Of a DNA stretch of 64,000 nt, positions 26,860-35,307 are shown piece after piece (within the stretch, counting starts at the first letter, position 1; each line of letters opens with the position of its first letter). The translations under genes and the position numbers were made by a program. Origin of the DNA: Nitrospirota bacterium (GTDB lineage: Bacteria; Nitrospirota_A; Leptospirillia; Leptospirillales; Leptospirillaceae); the NCBI GenBank assembly GCA_021844275.1, contig JAKBTR010000010.1, positions 1-64,000 of the forward strand. The letters are read 5' to 3'. Under the pieces are notes generated by a model. It was not told the DNA's origin, ran no database searches, and worked only from the letters and a program-made list of their open reading frames with translations.

Positions 26860-27703
26860 TCTGAGGACTCTTCTCCATTCCAGCCGCTCCCGCTACACGG
26901 GACCGTTAATCATGGGGGTCATTAATGTGACCCCCGATTCTTTTTCCGGATCGTCAAAAGATACCGATCCGGAACGGGCATACAGAAAAGCCGCTCAATT
27001 TCTGGATGAAGGAGCGGACATCCTGGATATCGGGGCGGAATCGACCCGTCCTGGCTTTACCCCGGTATCACCCGACGAAGAAAAGCGGCGTCTTCTTCCC
27101 GCTCTCGAACGCATCGCCGGGCTCTCGACAGTTCTCTCCGTCGATACAAGATCTCCCGAAATTTTCCGGGAGACAATTCCCTATGGGGCCTCTCTCGTCA
27201 ACGATGTCGGCATGCTCCGGAATCCCGGATTCATTTCCCTCCTCAGAGATCATCCGTCTCTGATGGCCGTTCTCATGCATTCCCCTGAAGGACCATCCCT
27301 CCATACTCCGCTTCATGGAGAGAAGGGGGAAAAAATTCCGGTCGGAGAAATCGTCCGGTCTGCTTTTCAGGCACGCATCCGGGACCTTGCCCGAGAGGGG
27401 ATCGATGAAAACCGCCTCGTTCTCGATCCCGGGCTTGGATTCGGAAAAGATACCGGGCTCAACCTGGAACTCTTGCGGTCCATCAAACAATGGTCAGCGG
27501 GTTTTCCTGTTCTGGTGGGCGCTTCCCGGAAACGGTTCATCGGAGAAATTGCCAGCTCGACAAATCCACTGGATCGGAGTGCCGGCACGCTGACCATTCA
27601 GAACTGGTGCCATCTCTCGGGTGTCGCAATCGTCCGGACGCACGAAGTGTCCGAAGCCCGTCAGGCTCGTCAGGTTCTTCAAGCCCTTCTTTCGGAAAAC
27701 TGA
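26846..27703 (+). CDS. folP: Dihydropteroate synthase
   Basis: 285 residues. The pterin-binding signature is [14 protein letters not shown], followed by [11 protein letters not shown] and [10 protein letters not shown]. Joins p-aminobenzoate to the pterin in folate synthesis; target of sulfonamides. The start is GTG at 26846, inside the last codons of ftsH; the first ATG in the frame is within the signature and too late. Confidence 0.92.
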   Translation: MPRPDLRTLLHSSRSRYTGPLIMGVINVTPDSFSGSSKDTDPERAYRKAAQFLDEGADILDIGAESTRPGFTPVSPDEEKRRLLPALERIAGLSTVLSVDTRSPEIFRETIPYGASLVNDVGMLRNPGFISLLRDHPSLMAVLMHSPEGPSLHTPLHGEKGEKIPVGEIVRSAFQARIRDLAREGIDENRLVLDPGLGFGKDTGLNLELLRSIKQWSAGFPVLVGASRKRFIGEIASSTNPLDRSAGTLTIQNWCHLSGVAIVRTHEVSEARQARQVLQALLSEN

Positions 27704-27704
27704 G

Positions 27705-28586
27705 ATGGCGGACGGAATCTCTTTCTCCTGGCACAGCGTTCTTGATATTCTTTTCGTCTGGTTCATCTTTTACCAGATCCTGATCCTGATCCGCGGAACA
27801 CGCGCCTTCCAGATGGTCGTGGGGATCCTTGTCTTCCTGTCTCTCTATCTCCTTTCCAGCACCCTCAAACTCTATACCTTGAACTGGCTGATCACCAGTT
27901 TCTGGTCCCAGCTGGTCCTCGCCCTCCTGATCCTGTTCCAGCCCGAAATCCGGAAAGCACTGGCCCGTGTTGGTAAGTCACCTTTGCTGTTCGGTCTTAC
28001 CCCGGTCGAGCTGCCGCTGGACATCGACGAAATCCTGAAAGCGGCCCAGACGTTTTCCAAACGGGGGATCGGAGCCATTCTGGTTCTCGAACGGGGAACG
28101 GATCTGTCCGAGATCACCGAAATCGGTGTCCTTGTCGACGCCCATATCAGTCAGGAATTGTTGAGCAGCATTTTCCTCCCCTATTCTCCCTTGCATGACG
28201 GTGCCGTTATCATTCGTCAAAACCGCATCGCGGCGGCCAGTTGTTTTCTTCCCATATCCTTGTCGACAAATCTTTCACGGACTCTTGGAACCCGGCACCG
28301 TGCGGCCGTCGGAATCACAGAGGAAACGGATGCCGTGGCACTCGTCGTATCCGAAGAAACCGGACAGACCTCCCTGGTGCTCGCCGGAAGAATTCATCCG
28401 GTTGCGGACATGACAGAATTGCGGAACCACCTCATCCGTCTTTTCCGCCGGGAGAACCGTTCCCGGATGATGATCCGGGCCACTCTCCTGAAAAAACATA
28501 TGGAAGAAAGCCGCTTTTCCCGACTGTTCAAAAGGTCCGGTCGAAAAAACGTCCCTCACCCTCCTTCCAAGGAAGAACATTCATGA
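27705..28586 (+). CDS. cdaA: Diadenylate cyclase CdaA (c-di-AMP synthesis)
   Basis: 293 residues: three N-terminal membrane helices (about 10-80) and a DAC domain with the catalytic LHDGAVII and GTRHRAAVG motifs (DGA and RHR). It makes the second messenger c-di-AMP from ATP. The ATG lies one base after the folP stop. It is followed with an ATGA overlap by a YbbR-domain protein, the usual CdaA-CdaR pairing. Its position next to folP and ftsH, without glmM in view, differs slightly from Firmicutes. Confidence 0.93.
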   Translation: MADGISFSWHSVLDILFVWFIFYQILILIRGTRAFQMVVGILVFLSLYLLSSTLKLYTLNWLITSFWSQLVLALLILFQPEIRKALARVGKSPLLFGLTPVELPLDIDEILKAAQTFSKRGIGAILVLERGTDLSEITEIGVLVDAHISQELLSSIFLPYSPLHDGAVIIRQNRIAAASCFLPISLSTNLSRTLGTRHRAAVGITEETDAVALVVSEETGQTSLVLAGRIHPVADMTELRNHLIRLFRRENRSRMMIRATLLKKHMEESRFSRLFKRSGRKNVPHPPSKEEHS

Positions 28587-29290
28587 GGGTCCGGGAGAGA
28601 ATCCGCCGGTCATTCACTCGCCACCTTTTCCTGAAGGCGTTCGCCCTCTTCCTCGCTGTTCTCCTCTGGTTCCAGGTTAGCCGGAAAGGGCAAGAATACC
28701 TTTCCTTCCAGGTCCCCGTGACGGTTTCCCGGCTCCCTTCACGTCTGGAGCTGACCCGGACCGCACCACAACAAGTGACAATCACCCTCTCGGGCCCTCC
28801 AGGCCTCTCCCGCGAGATCCCGCCCGGGAGTCTGAACATCCTGCTCGACGGCAGCCGAATGCGAGAAGGATCCAGTCTCGTCCGCCTCCTCCCGTCCATG
28901 GTGTCGGGTCCTCCGGGCATCCACGTGAACACCATTTCTCCGCGTACGATCCAATTGACTCTGGAAGCGACCGTCCAGAAGCGGATTCCCCTTTACCCGC
29001 AATATGTCGGCTCGATTCGGGGCCCGTTCCCTTCTTTTCGTGTCACCCTCTCTCCCGATTCGGCTCTGGTCGAAGGTGGAACCCGCTCCCTGTCGCACTT
29101 GAAAGCTCTCCGGATCGCTCCGATCGATCTTTCCCTCTTGACGAACGAACCCAAACAGGTCCTTTCCGTCCCCCTCAACTCTCCTGCCAACGCCCAATTC
29201 CGGATTCTGAGTCCCCGGTTCGTGACCGTGACGATCACTCGTCTTTCCGGCCACCCACATCACAAAGCAAAAGACAGACAACGGTCCTGA
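28583..29290 (+). CDS. YbbR-domain protein, CdaR-like regulator of CdaA
   Basis: 235 residues. One N-terminal membrane helix (about 17-34, LFLKAFALFLAVLLWFQV), then repeated beta-rich YbbR domains outside the membrane, recognisable by VSRLPSRLELTRTAPQQVTI and a second copy around residues 130-220. In Firmicutes the CdaR protein binds and modulates CdaA. Start ATG overlaps the cdaA stop (ATGA). It is the last gene before the tRNA. Confidence 0.85.
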   Translation: MRVRERIRRSFTRHLFLKAFALFLAVLLWFQVSRKGQEYLSFQVPVTVSRLPSRLELTRTAPQQVTITLSGPPGLSREIPPGSLNILLDGSRMREGSSLVRLLPSMVSGPPGIHVNTISPRTIQLTLEATVQKRIPLYPQYVGSIRGPFPSFRVTLSPDSALVEGGTRSLSHLKALRIAPIDLSLLTNEPKQVLSVPLNSPANAQFRILSPRFVTVTITRLSGHPHHKAKDRQRS

Positions 29291-29390
29291 CCCCCTCTTG
29301 CCCCTCCCGGAAGCCTTGAAAAATTGGTCCGTGTGTGGTAATTTTTCATCCGCTTTCATGATCCTTCCGTTGAATATCTTTACTTCTCAT

Positions 29391-29466
29391 TCCCCGGTAG
29401 CTCAGTCGGCAGAGCAGGTGGCTGTTAACCACCGTGTCGGGGGTTCGAATCCCTCCCGGGGAGCCA
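29391..29466 (+). tRNA. tRNA-Asn (anticodon GTT), CCA encoded
   Basis: 76 nt cloverleaf. Acceptor stem TCCCCGG pairs with CCGGGGA, D-arm GCTCAGTCGGCAGAGC, anticodon loop CTGTTAA gives GTT (Asn), T-arm GGGGGTTCGAATCCCTC (one weak pair), discriminator G and encoded CCA at 29464-29466. Its 3' 48 bases serve as the attachment site of the integrated element and are intact, so the tRNA stays functional. Confidence 0.97.
29419..29466 (+). repeat. attL: 48-bp attachment core within tRNA-Asn
   Basis: Perfect match to 50914-50961. It covers the anticodon arm, variable loop, T-arm, acceptor 3' strand and CCA. Bases on either side differ between the two copies, so the repeat is exactly 48 bp. A tyrosine integrase gene starts 105 bp downstream. 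Confidence 0.93.
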
Positions 29467-29570
29467 TTATTTAAGCCATTCCATGAAAAAACCTTGCCAT
29501 AAAAAAGAGTTTTTGCCATAATTATGCCATAATAAGCTTGTTCGGAACTTCTTTTCCGGAGGCAAAAAAC

Positions 29571-30602
29571 ATGGCAACAATTCGCGAACGCGGCCCCTAC
29601 CAGTGGCAGGCTCAAGTCATTCGAAAAGGGCACCCTGCCCAATACAAGACATTCAACAACAAAACCGCCGCCGAACGTTGGGCCCGGCTAGTCGAATCGG
29701 AGATGGACAAGGGGGTCTTTGTTTCCCGAAAGGAAGCCGAAAGCACCACGCTTTCCGATGCCATTGACCGATTCATAGACGAACACCTTCCGACCCTCAA
29801 GACACAAGAACGGGAGACCAACCGGGCGCGTGCTATTCAACGGGACACTATGGCAAAACACTTCCTTGCCACAATTCGCGGAAAAGACATTGCAGACTTT
29901 ATCAAGAGGAGAAAATCTGGAGGTGCCGGACCCAAAACCATCAAACTGGATCTCTCTTTGCTCTCAAAGCTCTTCAACCTTTGCATGACATCATGGGGGA
30001 TGGAATCCCTCCGAAATCCCGTCGAACTTGTCCAGAAACCCAAACTCCCCAGAGGACGGGACCGCCGTCTGAAGCCAGGGGAACTGGACAGGATCCTCGA
30101 AGCCTCTGCCTCCCCTGCCCTTTCCGATCTCGTCCGCTTTGCTCTGGAAACGGCCATGCGCCGGGGAGAACTCGCCGGGATGACCTGGGATATGGTTGAC
30201 CTAAAAAGACGGACGGTGACGCTCCCAGAAACGAAAAACGGGGAAAAGCGGATCGTTCCCCTTTCCTCGGAAGCCGTCCGGATTCTGTCCGGACTGACCC
30301 GTCGGATTGACGGGAAAGTCTGGGGCATGGCGGACCAGTCGATCACCCAGGCGTTTATCCGCGCCGTCTCTCGCGCAAGGGCCGCCTATGAGAAAGAATG
30401 CGAGGAGAACGGACGGAAGCCGGATCCTTCCTTCCTGTCCGATCTCACCTTTCACGATCTTCGTCACGAGGCCACCAGCCGGTTCTTTGAGAAGGGGTTC
30501 AATCCGATGGAAGTGAGTGCCATTACAGGGCATAAAACCTTGCAGATGTTGAAAAGGTATACTCACCTGAAAGCGGAAGATTTGGCGGAGAGATTGAAGT
30601 GA
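29571..30602 (+). CDS. int: Tyrosine recombinase (integrase) of the tRNA-Asn element
   Basis: 343 residues. The N-terminal arm-binding domain starts MATIRERGPYQWQAQVIRKG; the catalytic domain has the first Arg in TAMRRGELAGMTW, HDLRHEATSRFF (His-x-x-Arg), GHKTLQMLKRYTH with the last His and the Tyr nucleophile. GGAGG precedes the ATG; a longer frame from 29538 is rejected. It inserts and excises the element at the tRNA-Asn end. Its stop overlaps the GTG of the next gene (GTGA). Confidence 0.95.
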   Translation: MATIRERGPYQWQAQVIRKGHPAQYKTFNNKTAAERWARLVESEMDKGVFVSRKEAESTTLSDAIDRFIDEHLPTLKTQERETNRARAIQRDTMAKHFLATIRGKDIADFIKRRKSGGAGPKTIKLDLSLLSKLFNLCMTSWGMESLRNPVELVQKPKLPRGRDRRLKPGELDRILEASASPALSDLVRFALETAMRRGELAGMTWDMVDLKRRTVTLPETKNGEKRIVPLSSEAVRILSGLTRRIDGKVWGMADQSITQAFIRAVSRARAAYEKECEENGRKPDPSFLSDLTFHDLRHEATSRFFEKGFNPMEVSAITGHKTLQMLKRYTHLKAEDLAERLK

Positions 30603-31075
30603 GAATTCGTCCATTCGGAGAAAACGATCTTCTTTTCGTCACAGAAATTCACGCACAATCCTTTTCCCGTCAAGGTTTTTCGAAGGATTGGATACAAAGC
30701 CTTTTCGGCTCTTTCCCGCGATCCAGAATTTACGTTGCCGATAGCGATGAGAAAATTCTTGGATATTGCATCTGGACGGAAAAGAGCGGCTTCCGCAAGG
30801 AAGCTGTGCTTGAACTGGAGCAAATCGCAGTCGCAAAAAAATACCGAGGCAAGGGCATTGGTCGATCTCTTATCGAGCAATCGCTTGAAATGGTCAAAGA
30901 ATGTTTGTCGGATCGCGGATCCTGCCTGAAAGCCGTTTTGGTATCGACAAGGACTGACAATACGGCGCAAAAGCTTTACGCGCATTCTCTTGGGGCTGAG
31001 CCAATCGCCGTTATTCCGGGGCTGTATTCAGCCGATGAAGTCCTCATGGTGAGGATGTACACCCTTGAAGGCTGA
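30599..31075 (+). CDS. GNAT-family N-acetyltransferase
   Basis: 158 residues with the RimI-like acetyl-CoA loop QIAVAKKYRGKGIGRSLIEQ and the C-terminal STRTDNTAQKLYAHSLGAEP. Resembles N-acetyltransferases that act on protein N-termini or small molecules; the substrate cannot be told. Starts with GTG overlapping the int stop. The last codons (MYTLEG) read through sequence homologous to the 3' end of int in another frame, so the gene appears to have been inserted by recombination behind the integrase. Confidence 0.85.
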   Translation: MRIRPFGENDLLFVTEIHAQSFSRQGFSKDWIQSLFGSFPRSRIYVADSDEKILGYCIWTEKSGFRKEAVLELEQIAVAKKYRGKGIGRSLIEQSLEMVKECLSDRGSCLKAVLVSTRTDNTAQKLYAHSLGAEPIAVIPGLYSADEVLMVRMYTLEG

Positions 31076-31100
31076 GGATTTGGCGGAGTTGTTGAAGTGA
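31065..31100 (+). pseudogene. Duplicated 3' end of an integrase gene
   Basis: Read in frame this stretch encodes LKAEDLAELLK and stop; the end of int at 30567-30602 encodes LKAEDLAERLK and stop, with 29 of 36 bases identical. Homology also extends a few codons upstream with a two-base deletion. It overlaps the end of the GNAT gene and supplies the GTG start of the next gene, as the int end does for GNAT. Confidence 0.7.
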
Positions 31101-31288
31101 AATCTGAAACTTATACAGAGCTTGGAAAACTTTCGTTAAATGGTGTCTTGGCCGTGTTCGTAACGACGATCGCTCAACCGATTGTAACCCACCAATTTGA
31201 CTGGCAGATTACCACAGGTGGTATACTCACAGCAGCGGTGTTACTTGTATTAGGCATTCTGTTTCTGGAAAAAGGAGGTCGTCCGTGA
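31097..31288 (+). CDS. Small two-helix membrane protein, 63 aa
   Basis: Starts with GTG at 31097, overlapping the stop of the integrase 3'-end remnant. Two hydrophobic stretches (about residues 13-30, LNGVLAVFVTTIAQPIV, and 38-57, TGGILTAAVLLVLGILFL) and a basic C-terminus. Holin-like topology, but no family is recognised. It overlaps the following 34-residue gene (GTGA), and AAAGGAGG near its 3' end is the ribosome-binding site for that gene. Confidence 0.6.
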   Translation: MKSETYTELGKLSLNGVLAVFVTTIAQPIVTHQFDWQITTGGILTAAVLLVLGILFLEKGGRP

Positions 31289-31389
31289 ATATCGATCCAG
31301 GTTATTCGATTATTATCGTCGGGATGGCTCTTGCTGCCATGCTGGGGGGAATTCTCCTGTATTCAAATTTCCATCACCGAAAGCCGTAA
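31285..31389 (+). CDS. Tiny membrane protein, 34 aa
   Basis: GTG start at 31285 with AAAGGAGG six bases upstream and overlapping the preceding stop. The product has one hydrophobic segment (YSIIIVGMALAAMLGGILLY) and ends NFHHRKP. Very short, but the strong ribosome-binding site and tight coupling to the 63-residue gene support real translation. It could be a membrane-acting small peptide or an accessory subunit. The stop touches the end of the convergent gene. Confidence 0.55.
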   Translation: MNIDPGYSIIIVGMALAAMLGGILLYSNFHHRKP

Positions 31390-31677
31390 TTACTCTTCGC
31401 GCGTCTCCATGTAATCCTTCCCCGCCCAGTCCGGATTCTGGACCAGCATCCAGGCGATCAGGGCGTCTTCGATGATCTCCTTCTGCAACTTGTTTTGGAA
31501 TATCTTTTGAAGATCGGCTAGTGCCCAGGCCGCCTGGCCGTTTAATGTCACCCCAATCCCTTTTCCGGAAAGACCTTCCGCGTGAACCGTTTTCCGGGCT
31601 CTCGACGCTCTCATTCGTTCTGCGGGTGTCAATGGACGCTCTCCTTTCGGAGGCCGTCCCCTCCTTTTCTTCTCCAT
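31390..31677 (-). CDS. Small basic DNA-binding-type protein, 95 aa
   Basis: N-terminus very basic (MEKKRRGRPPKGERPLTPAE) with an AT-hook-like RGRPP motif, then RMRASRARK and a region with ribbon-helix-helix-like amphipathy (GIGVTLNGQAAWALADLQKI), ending in an acidic tail. Plasmid and island regulators of copy number, partition or transfer often look like this. It is convergent with the tiny membrane-protein genes, one base apart, and divergent from the transposase gene. Confidence 0.65.
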   Translation of the reverse strand: MEKKRRGRPPKGERPLTPAERMRASRARKTVHAEGLSGKGIGVTLNGQAAWALADLQKIFQNKLQKEIIEDALIAWMLVQNPDWAGKDYMETREE

Positions 31678-31950
31678 CTCTCCCTCCGGCTTGCGGATCG
31701 TCGAGTGTCCGCAAGCCGTATACTGTAATCAGTTTCTTTATCGGACTTATTGTGCCCGTTGGACGAGATTTCCGGCCTTGAGTATATCCTCAGAAGAACT
31801 CACAACCTTTCCATTCTCCCCCAGCTTAATCTTGAGAACTTTTGTCTTGTGCGAACCGGCCAGCATACCACCGATGCCATGATTCAATGTCCTGCGAGTC
31901 TCTTCCAAAATGGTATGAGTCTGAAGAGGGCATCGTGATTCCAATGAGGA
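31678..31950. other. Region upstream of the transposase gene
   Basis: 273 bp. Probably includes the left end of the insertion sequence and the promoter of the 95-aa gene. I searched by eye for a terminal inverted repeat matching the region after 33243 and found none that I would claim. Confidence 0.35.
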
Positions 31951-33243
31951 ATGCGTCTGAAAGAATGCGGATCGATCATGATAAGAGGCATGGTGATCGA
32001 TATGAACGACGCGAAGCTCAAAACGCTGACGCAAGTGAAAGAGTTTCTGGAAGGGACACGGGATGTGGAGTTCCAGGTACTGGAAAAAGACCGGTATCTG
32101 TTCATTGAGCGGACCCTCGGGCGCTTCGGGTACGAGCGTCTGGGGCGCAAGGAGAAGGGCATCGTGCTCCGGTATGTCCAGCAGATGACCGGCCTGTCCC
32201 GGCAACAGGTGACGCGTCACGTTCAGCGGTTCCGGGAAACAGGAACCGTGACGCTCCGGTACCGCGCTCCCTCCAAGGGATTCCGGAAGGTCTTCGACTC
32301 CCGGGATGTGGTCCTGCTGGCAGAGACCGACGAACGTCATGGCACCCTTTCCGGACCCGCCACCAAGAAGCTCCTGGAACGGGCTTTTGAACTTTATGGG
32401 GACAGCCGGTACGAAAGGCTGTCCCGTATCTCCGTCTCCCACCTGTACAACCTGAGAGGGGGAGCGGAATACCAAAAAAAACGCCGGCACTGGACCAAAA
32501 CCCGGTCTACCAATGCCCCGATCGGGGAACGTCGTCCTCCCCGTCCGGAAGGATCTCCCGGGTACCTCCGCATCGACAGTGTGCACCAGGGGGACCAGGA
32601 CGGCCAGAAAGGGGTCTACCACATCAATGCAGTCGACTGCGTCACCCAGTTTCAGGTGGTGGCCACCTGCGAGAAGATCAGCGAGGCGTATCTGATCCCC
32701 GTGCTGGAAGAGATCCTGGAGGCCTTCCCGTTCGTCATTCTGGGGATCCATGCCGACAATGGGTCCGAGTACATCAACTACACCGTCGCCCGGCTCCTGG
32801 AAAAGCTCCGGATCGAACTCACCAAGTCGAGACCCCGGCACACCAACGACAATGCCCTGGCGGAATCGAAGAATGCGTCAGTCGTTCGAAAACATCTGGG
32901 GTATGTCCATATTCCCCAGACCTTTGCCCAGGAGGTCAATTCCTTCTGCCGGGACTACCTCAACCCCTATGTCAACTTTCACCGCCCCTGCTTCTTTTCC
33001 GAAACGACGACCGATGCCAGGGGAAGAGAGAAAAAGAGCTATCCATACAGGAACATCAAGACACCCTACGAGAAGTTCAAATCCCTGTCCCGACCCGGGC
33101 AGTACCTGAAGCCCGGAGTCACCCTGGAACAGCTGGAAAAAATGGCCCTCGCACAGAGCGACAACGAAGCGGCCGAACAACTGAACAACGCCAGGGAGAT
33201 CCTGTTTCAATCCCTGGACGACAGAAGCAGAAAACGGGCCTGA
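31951..33243 (+). CDS. DDE transposase / rve integrase-core protein
   Basis: About 430 residues. N-terminal helix-turn-helix region (GLSRQQVTRHVQRFRETG), then the rve catalytic core with DDE residues in RIDSVHQGD, IHADNGSEY and NALAESKNASVVRKHLGY. It looks like an intact single-ORF insertion-sequence transposase; the family was not determined. The start is uncertain: ATG codons at 31951, 31978, 31989 and 32002 are in frame and none has a strong ribosome-binding site. It lies between the cargo genes and the transfer region. Confidence 0.82.
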   Translation: MRLKECGSIMIRGMVIDMNDAKLKTLTQVKEFLEGTRDVEFQVLEKDRYLFIERTLGRFGYERLGRKEKGIVLRYVQQMTGLSRQQVTRHVQRFRETGTVTLRYRAPSKGFRKVFDSRDVVLLAETDERHGTLSGPATKKLLERAFELYGDSRYERLSRISVSHLYNLRGGAEYQKKRRHWTKTRSTNAPIGERRPPRPEGSPGYLRIDSVHQGDQDGQKGVYHINAVDCVTQFQVVATCEKISEAYLIPVLEEILEAFPFVILGIHADNGSEYINYTVARLLEKLRIELTKSRPRHTNDNALAESKNASVVRKHLGYVHIPQTFAQEVNSFCRDYLNPYVNFHRPCFFSETTTDARGREKKSYPYRNIKTPYEKFKSLSRPGQYLKPGVTLEQLEKMALAQSDNEAAEQLNNAREILFQSLDDRSRKRA

Positions 33244-33276
33244 TGACCTTCTTGCTGAAAAACTCAGACCCAAAGA

Positions 33277-33570
33277 TCAATACTTGAAAGATCCGATCAA
33301 ATTCAGAGGCAGTTTCAGACTCATACCTGAATTGGAATTGACTCTGCGGCGGTAGATCAGTACCTTTCCTCCGTCTTCGGTCGAATCCGGATCCCCCAAA
33401 AGTGCAATCACCTGGTCTCTTGTTTCTCCGACTGTCGTTGCCTTTTTGACAGCGGTTTTGTTGTCCAGGCTGGTATTTCCGTCAGAAACATACATGCCGG
33501 CACAGGCACCCAGAGAAAGAAGAGAAGCGGAAGCAGTTACAATGGCAAGCACTCGAATAGATTTGAACAT
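33277..33570 (-). CDS. Small lipoprotein, BamE/SmpA-like, 97 aa
   Basis: Signal peptide with lipobox LGAC (Cys at residue 23), then a short domain with TRDQVIALLGDPDS, the pattern of SmpA/OmlA (BamE) domain proteins. An outer-membrane lipoprotein associated with the element's envelope genes is likely. AAGGAG lies seven bases before the ATG. It has its own strong promoter with an embedded palindrome at 33611-33639. It ends only 34 bp from the transposase stop, convergent. Confidence 0.75.
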   Translation of the reverse strand: MFKSIRVLAIVTASASLLSLGACAGMYVSDGNTSLDNKTAVKKATTVGETRDQVIALLGDPDSTEDGGKVLIYRRRVNSNSGMSLKLPLNLIGSFKY

Positions 33571-33610
33571 TTGATTCTCCTTGGTTGGTTTGAGCCTGGT
33601 TGACGGTTCT

Positions 33611-33639
33611 ATTATACGAAACTAGTTTCATAATTTCAA
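33611..33639 (-). promoter_or_regulatory. Consensus promoter with palindromic operator in the spacer
   Basis: Minus strand: TTGAAA (33634-33639), 17-base spacer, TATAAT (33611-33616). The spacer contains the perfect 12-bp palindrome GAAACTAGTTTC (33618-33629), with further ATTAT/ATAAT symmetry outside it. A repressor dimer bound here would block RNA polymerase. It drives the lipoprotein gene at 33277-33570. Confidence 0.7.
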
Positions 33640-33677
33640 CAAAAAAGTCCTTGTGCATTTTTTTGAACAAGTGGAAT

Positions 33678-34136
33678 TCACCATGGGATCAGTTCGTTCC
33701 CGCCGCCGTAAGTTTGAATCAAATACAGGTGGGAGTAGCTTTTCGACCCCTCCGACGCTGCGAAATATTCACCCCCCAGAATTTCCCACACGGCCTGTGT
33801 GAGCGGGAACGGGCCGTTATCTCCGGCTTCCCAGTCCTGCGATGTCTGAATAACACCGCTCCACCCGGGGGAGATTCCCGCTGTGTCCAGCCCTGCCAGG
33901 TCTCCAAAAAACCCAGATTTTACAGACGACGACAAGGAAATCTTGGGAAAGTAGCGACCAGCGCTGGCGTTGAAATATGTCCCGATCTGCTCCCCGGGAT
34001 AGATCATGTATTGATCATCCGGAGGGCCGTAGTCCTGAATGCAGGCCCCGCTGTATCCCGGGGGAAGGGTGCATGCATTCGCGGTTCCCACCCCAAAGAA
34101 ACCCAGCACCATAGCCAAAATAAACCATTTTTTCAT
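33678..34136 (-). CDS. Exported protein of unknown function, 152 aa
   Basis: Cleavable signal peptide (MKKWFILAMVLGFFGVGTANA) followed by a Cys pair (ACTLPPGYSGAC) and a Gly/Ser/Tyr-rich body. AAGGAGG lies six bases before the ATG. No family recognised. It is the last gene of the leftward envelope set that begins with the DotA-like protein, and 34 bp separate it from the gene before. That gap carries an 18-bp sequence repeated at 36255-36272. Confidence 0.6.
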   Translation of the reverse strand: MKKWFILAMVLGFFGVGTANACTLPPGYSGACIQDYGPPDDQYMIYPGEQIGTYFNASAGRYFPKISLSSSVKSGFFGDLAGLDTAGISPGWSGVIQTSQDWEAGDNGPFPLTQAVWEILGGEYFAASEGSKSYSHLYLIQTYGGGNELIPW

Positions 34137-34155
34137 CCTTTCCTCCTTTTATTTT

Positions 34156-34173
34156 TTGTGACTAGTTTCGTTA
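34156..34173. repeat. 18-bp repeat with ACTAGT core, copy 1
   Basis: TTGTGACTAGTTTCGTTA, identical to 36255-36272. It lies between the 378-aa and 152-aa genes, starting at the 378-aa stop codon. The right half resembles the palindrome in the promoter at 33611-33639. Confidence 0.55.
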
Positions 34174-35307
34174 TGGTTTCGGGACGAAACGGGAATAAAG
34201 CGCCGACAGTATTGATATTTCATACTTTTTATCGTCTTCAGCCCGGAGCATCAGTCTGTTATTGATTGCGAGCTGGTAGTTCAGCTCCCGCAGGAGATCG
34301 GTCGTGCTTTCGGTGGAAACGTTGGCATACCAGTTCTGGTTCGCAAACCGGCCATTCACCAGCGCGTCCAGCATCTGATGCTCGCTGATCAGCCCGGCGG
34401 AGTTCGGGGTGGGCGTGGGGGCCCCGATGCCGCTCATCGAGTTTTGCAGCCAGCCCTGAAGAGGATAGGTGCCCGTGTTCCAGGTCGCGACATGGGACAT
34501 GGCGGCCTGGGCCAGCCCTTCCCGGGCATCGTAGATTTTGATCTTCGAAAGCCAGATACGGCCTGCCGGCGTATTCGGATTGACGTTCGCCGGACGAACC
34601 GGCGGGAGAGGGTCCGTCAGATTCAGAATGTAGTGCGCGGTTTCCGAGCTTGTCGCCCCACCGGAAGAGCCACTGGAAGAATTTGACGACGAAATGGCAG
34701 AGGCGGACACTCCGGGAAAAAGCGACTGGGGCGAAAAGGACTGGGGATGTTCGGTATTGACGTAAGCGACGTTCTGGGACCGGGCCTGCGTGATCCGTCT
34801 GTACTGGGCCATGGATGAGGTGTATCCGCCCTCGACGGTCTGCTGGCCCTGGTCGCCGGTCATCACCTGGGCCGCGGCATCGACACTTTGACATCCGGAC
34901 CCGCCGACGGCAAGGGACGGGCTTGATGCGGTGGCCCCACCGAATTCCCTGGCCTGCATGACGTTTGTGAGCGCGTTCACCAAAAGTGACGTGTTCTGGA
35001 TATTCGCCTGTTCCAAATTCATAAAATTTGCGTTTATAGATTGATAAACCAGCATTTCTCCGGAATAGACGGTTTCCGAAACGCAGTTTTCGAGCTGCAT
35101 CCACCAGGGAAGCAACGTCCCGATCAGCGTAGACGCGCTGATACTACCTGTACCCAGCACACCACCTATCGGCATTTGGGCCGCGGTGGCGACTTGCGGT
35201 ATCTGTCCCGCCAGCACGCCCTGGCATTGCGCGTTCATCGCGTTGGCATTGACTGGTTTGAAAAAGAAAAGAGGCAGGAAAGCCAGAATCAACAGCAGTT
35301 TTTTCAC
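34171..35307 (-). CDS. Exported transfer-region protein, 378 aa
   Basis: Signal peptide (MKKLLLILAFLPLFFFKPVNANA), then a secreted body with few charges, a Ser-rich linker (about residues 205-222, SSSNSSSGSSGG) and a C-terminal helical region (LLRELNYQLAINNRLMLRAEDD). It overlaps the preceding gene by four bases. Proteins of this kind accompany DotA/TraY in I-type conjugation systems, but I could not match it to a named Tra protein. Probably periplasmic part of a mating-pore module. Confidence 0.6.
   Translation of the reverse strand: MKKLLLILAFLPLFFFKPVNANAMNAQCQGVLAGQIPQVATAAQMPIGGVLGTGSISASTLIGTLLPWWMQLENCVSETVYSGEMLVYQSINANFMNLEQANIQNTSLLVNALTNVMQAREFGGATASSPSLAVGGSGCQSVDAAAQVMTGDQGQQTVEGGYTSSMAQYRRITQARSQNVAYVNTEHPQSFSPQSLFPGVSASAISSSNSSSGSSGGATSSETAHYILNLTDPLPPVRPANVNPNTPAGRIWLSKIKIYDAREGLAQAAMSHVATWNTGTYPLQGWLQNSMSGIGAPTPTPNSAGLISEHQMLDALVNGRFANQNWYANVSTESTTDLLRELNYQLAINNRLMLRAEDDKKYEISILSALYSRFVPKP

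Noticed and set aside
31747..32841. 364-codon minus-strand frame opposite the transposase gene
   Set aside because: The plus strand encodes a clear DDE transposase; the minus frame has no family features.
31735..33290. Terminal inverted repeats of the DDE-transposase insertion sequence
   Set aside because: Only weak similarity between the two flanks was visible by eye; I could not define ends or a target duplication.
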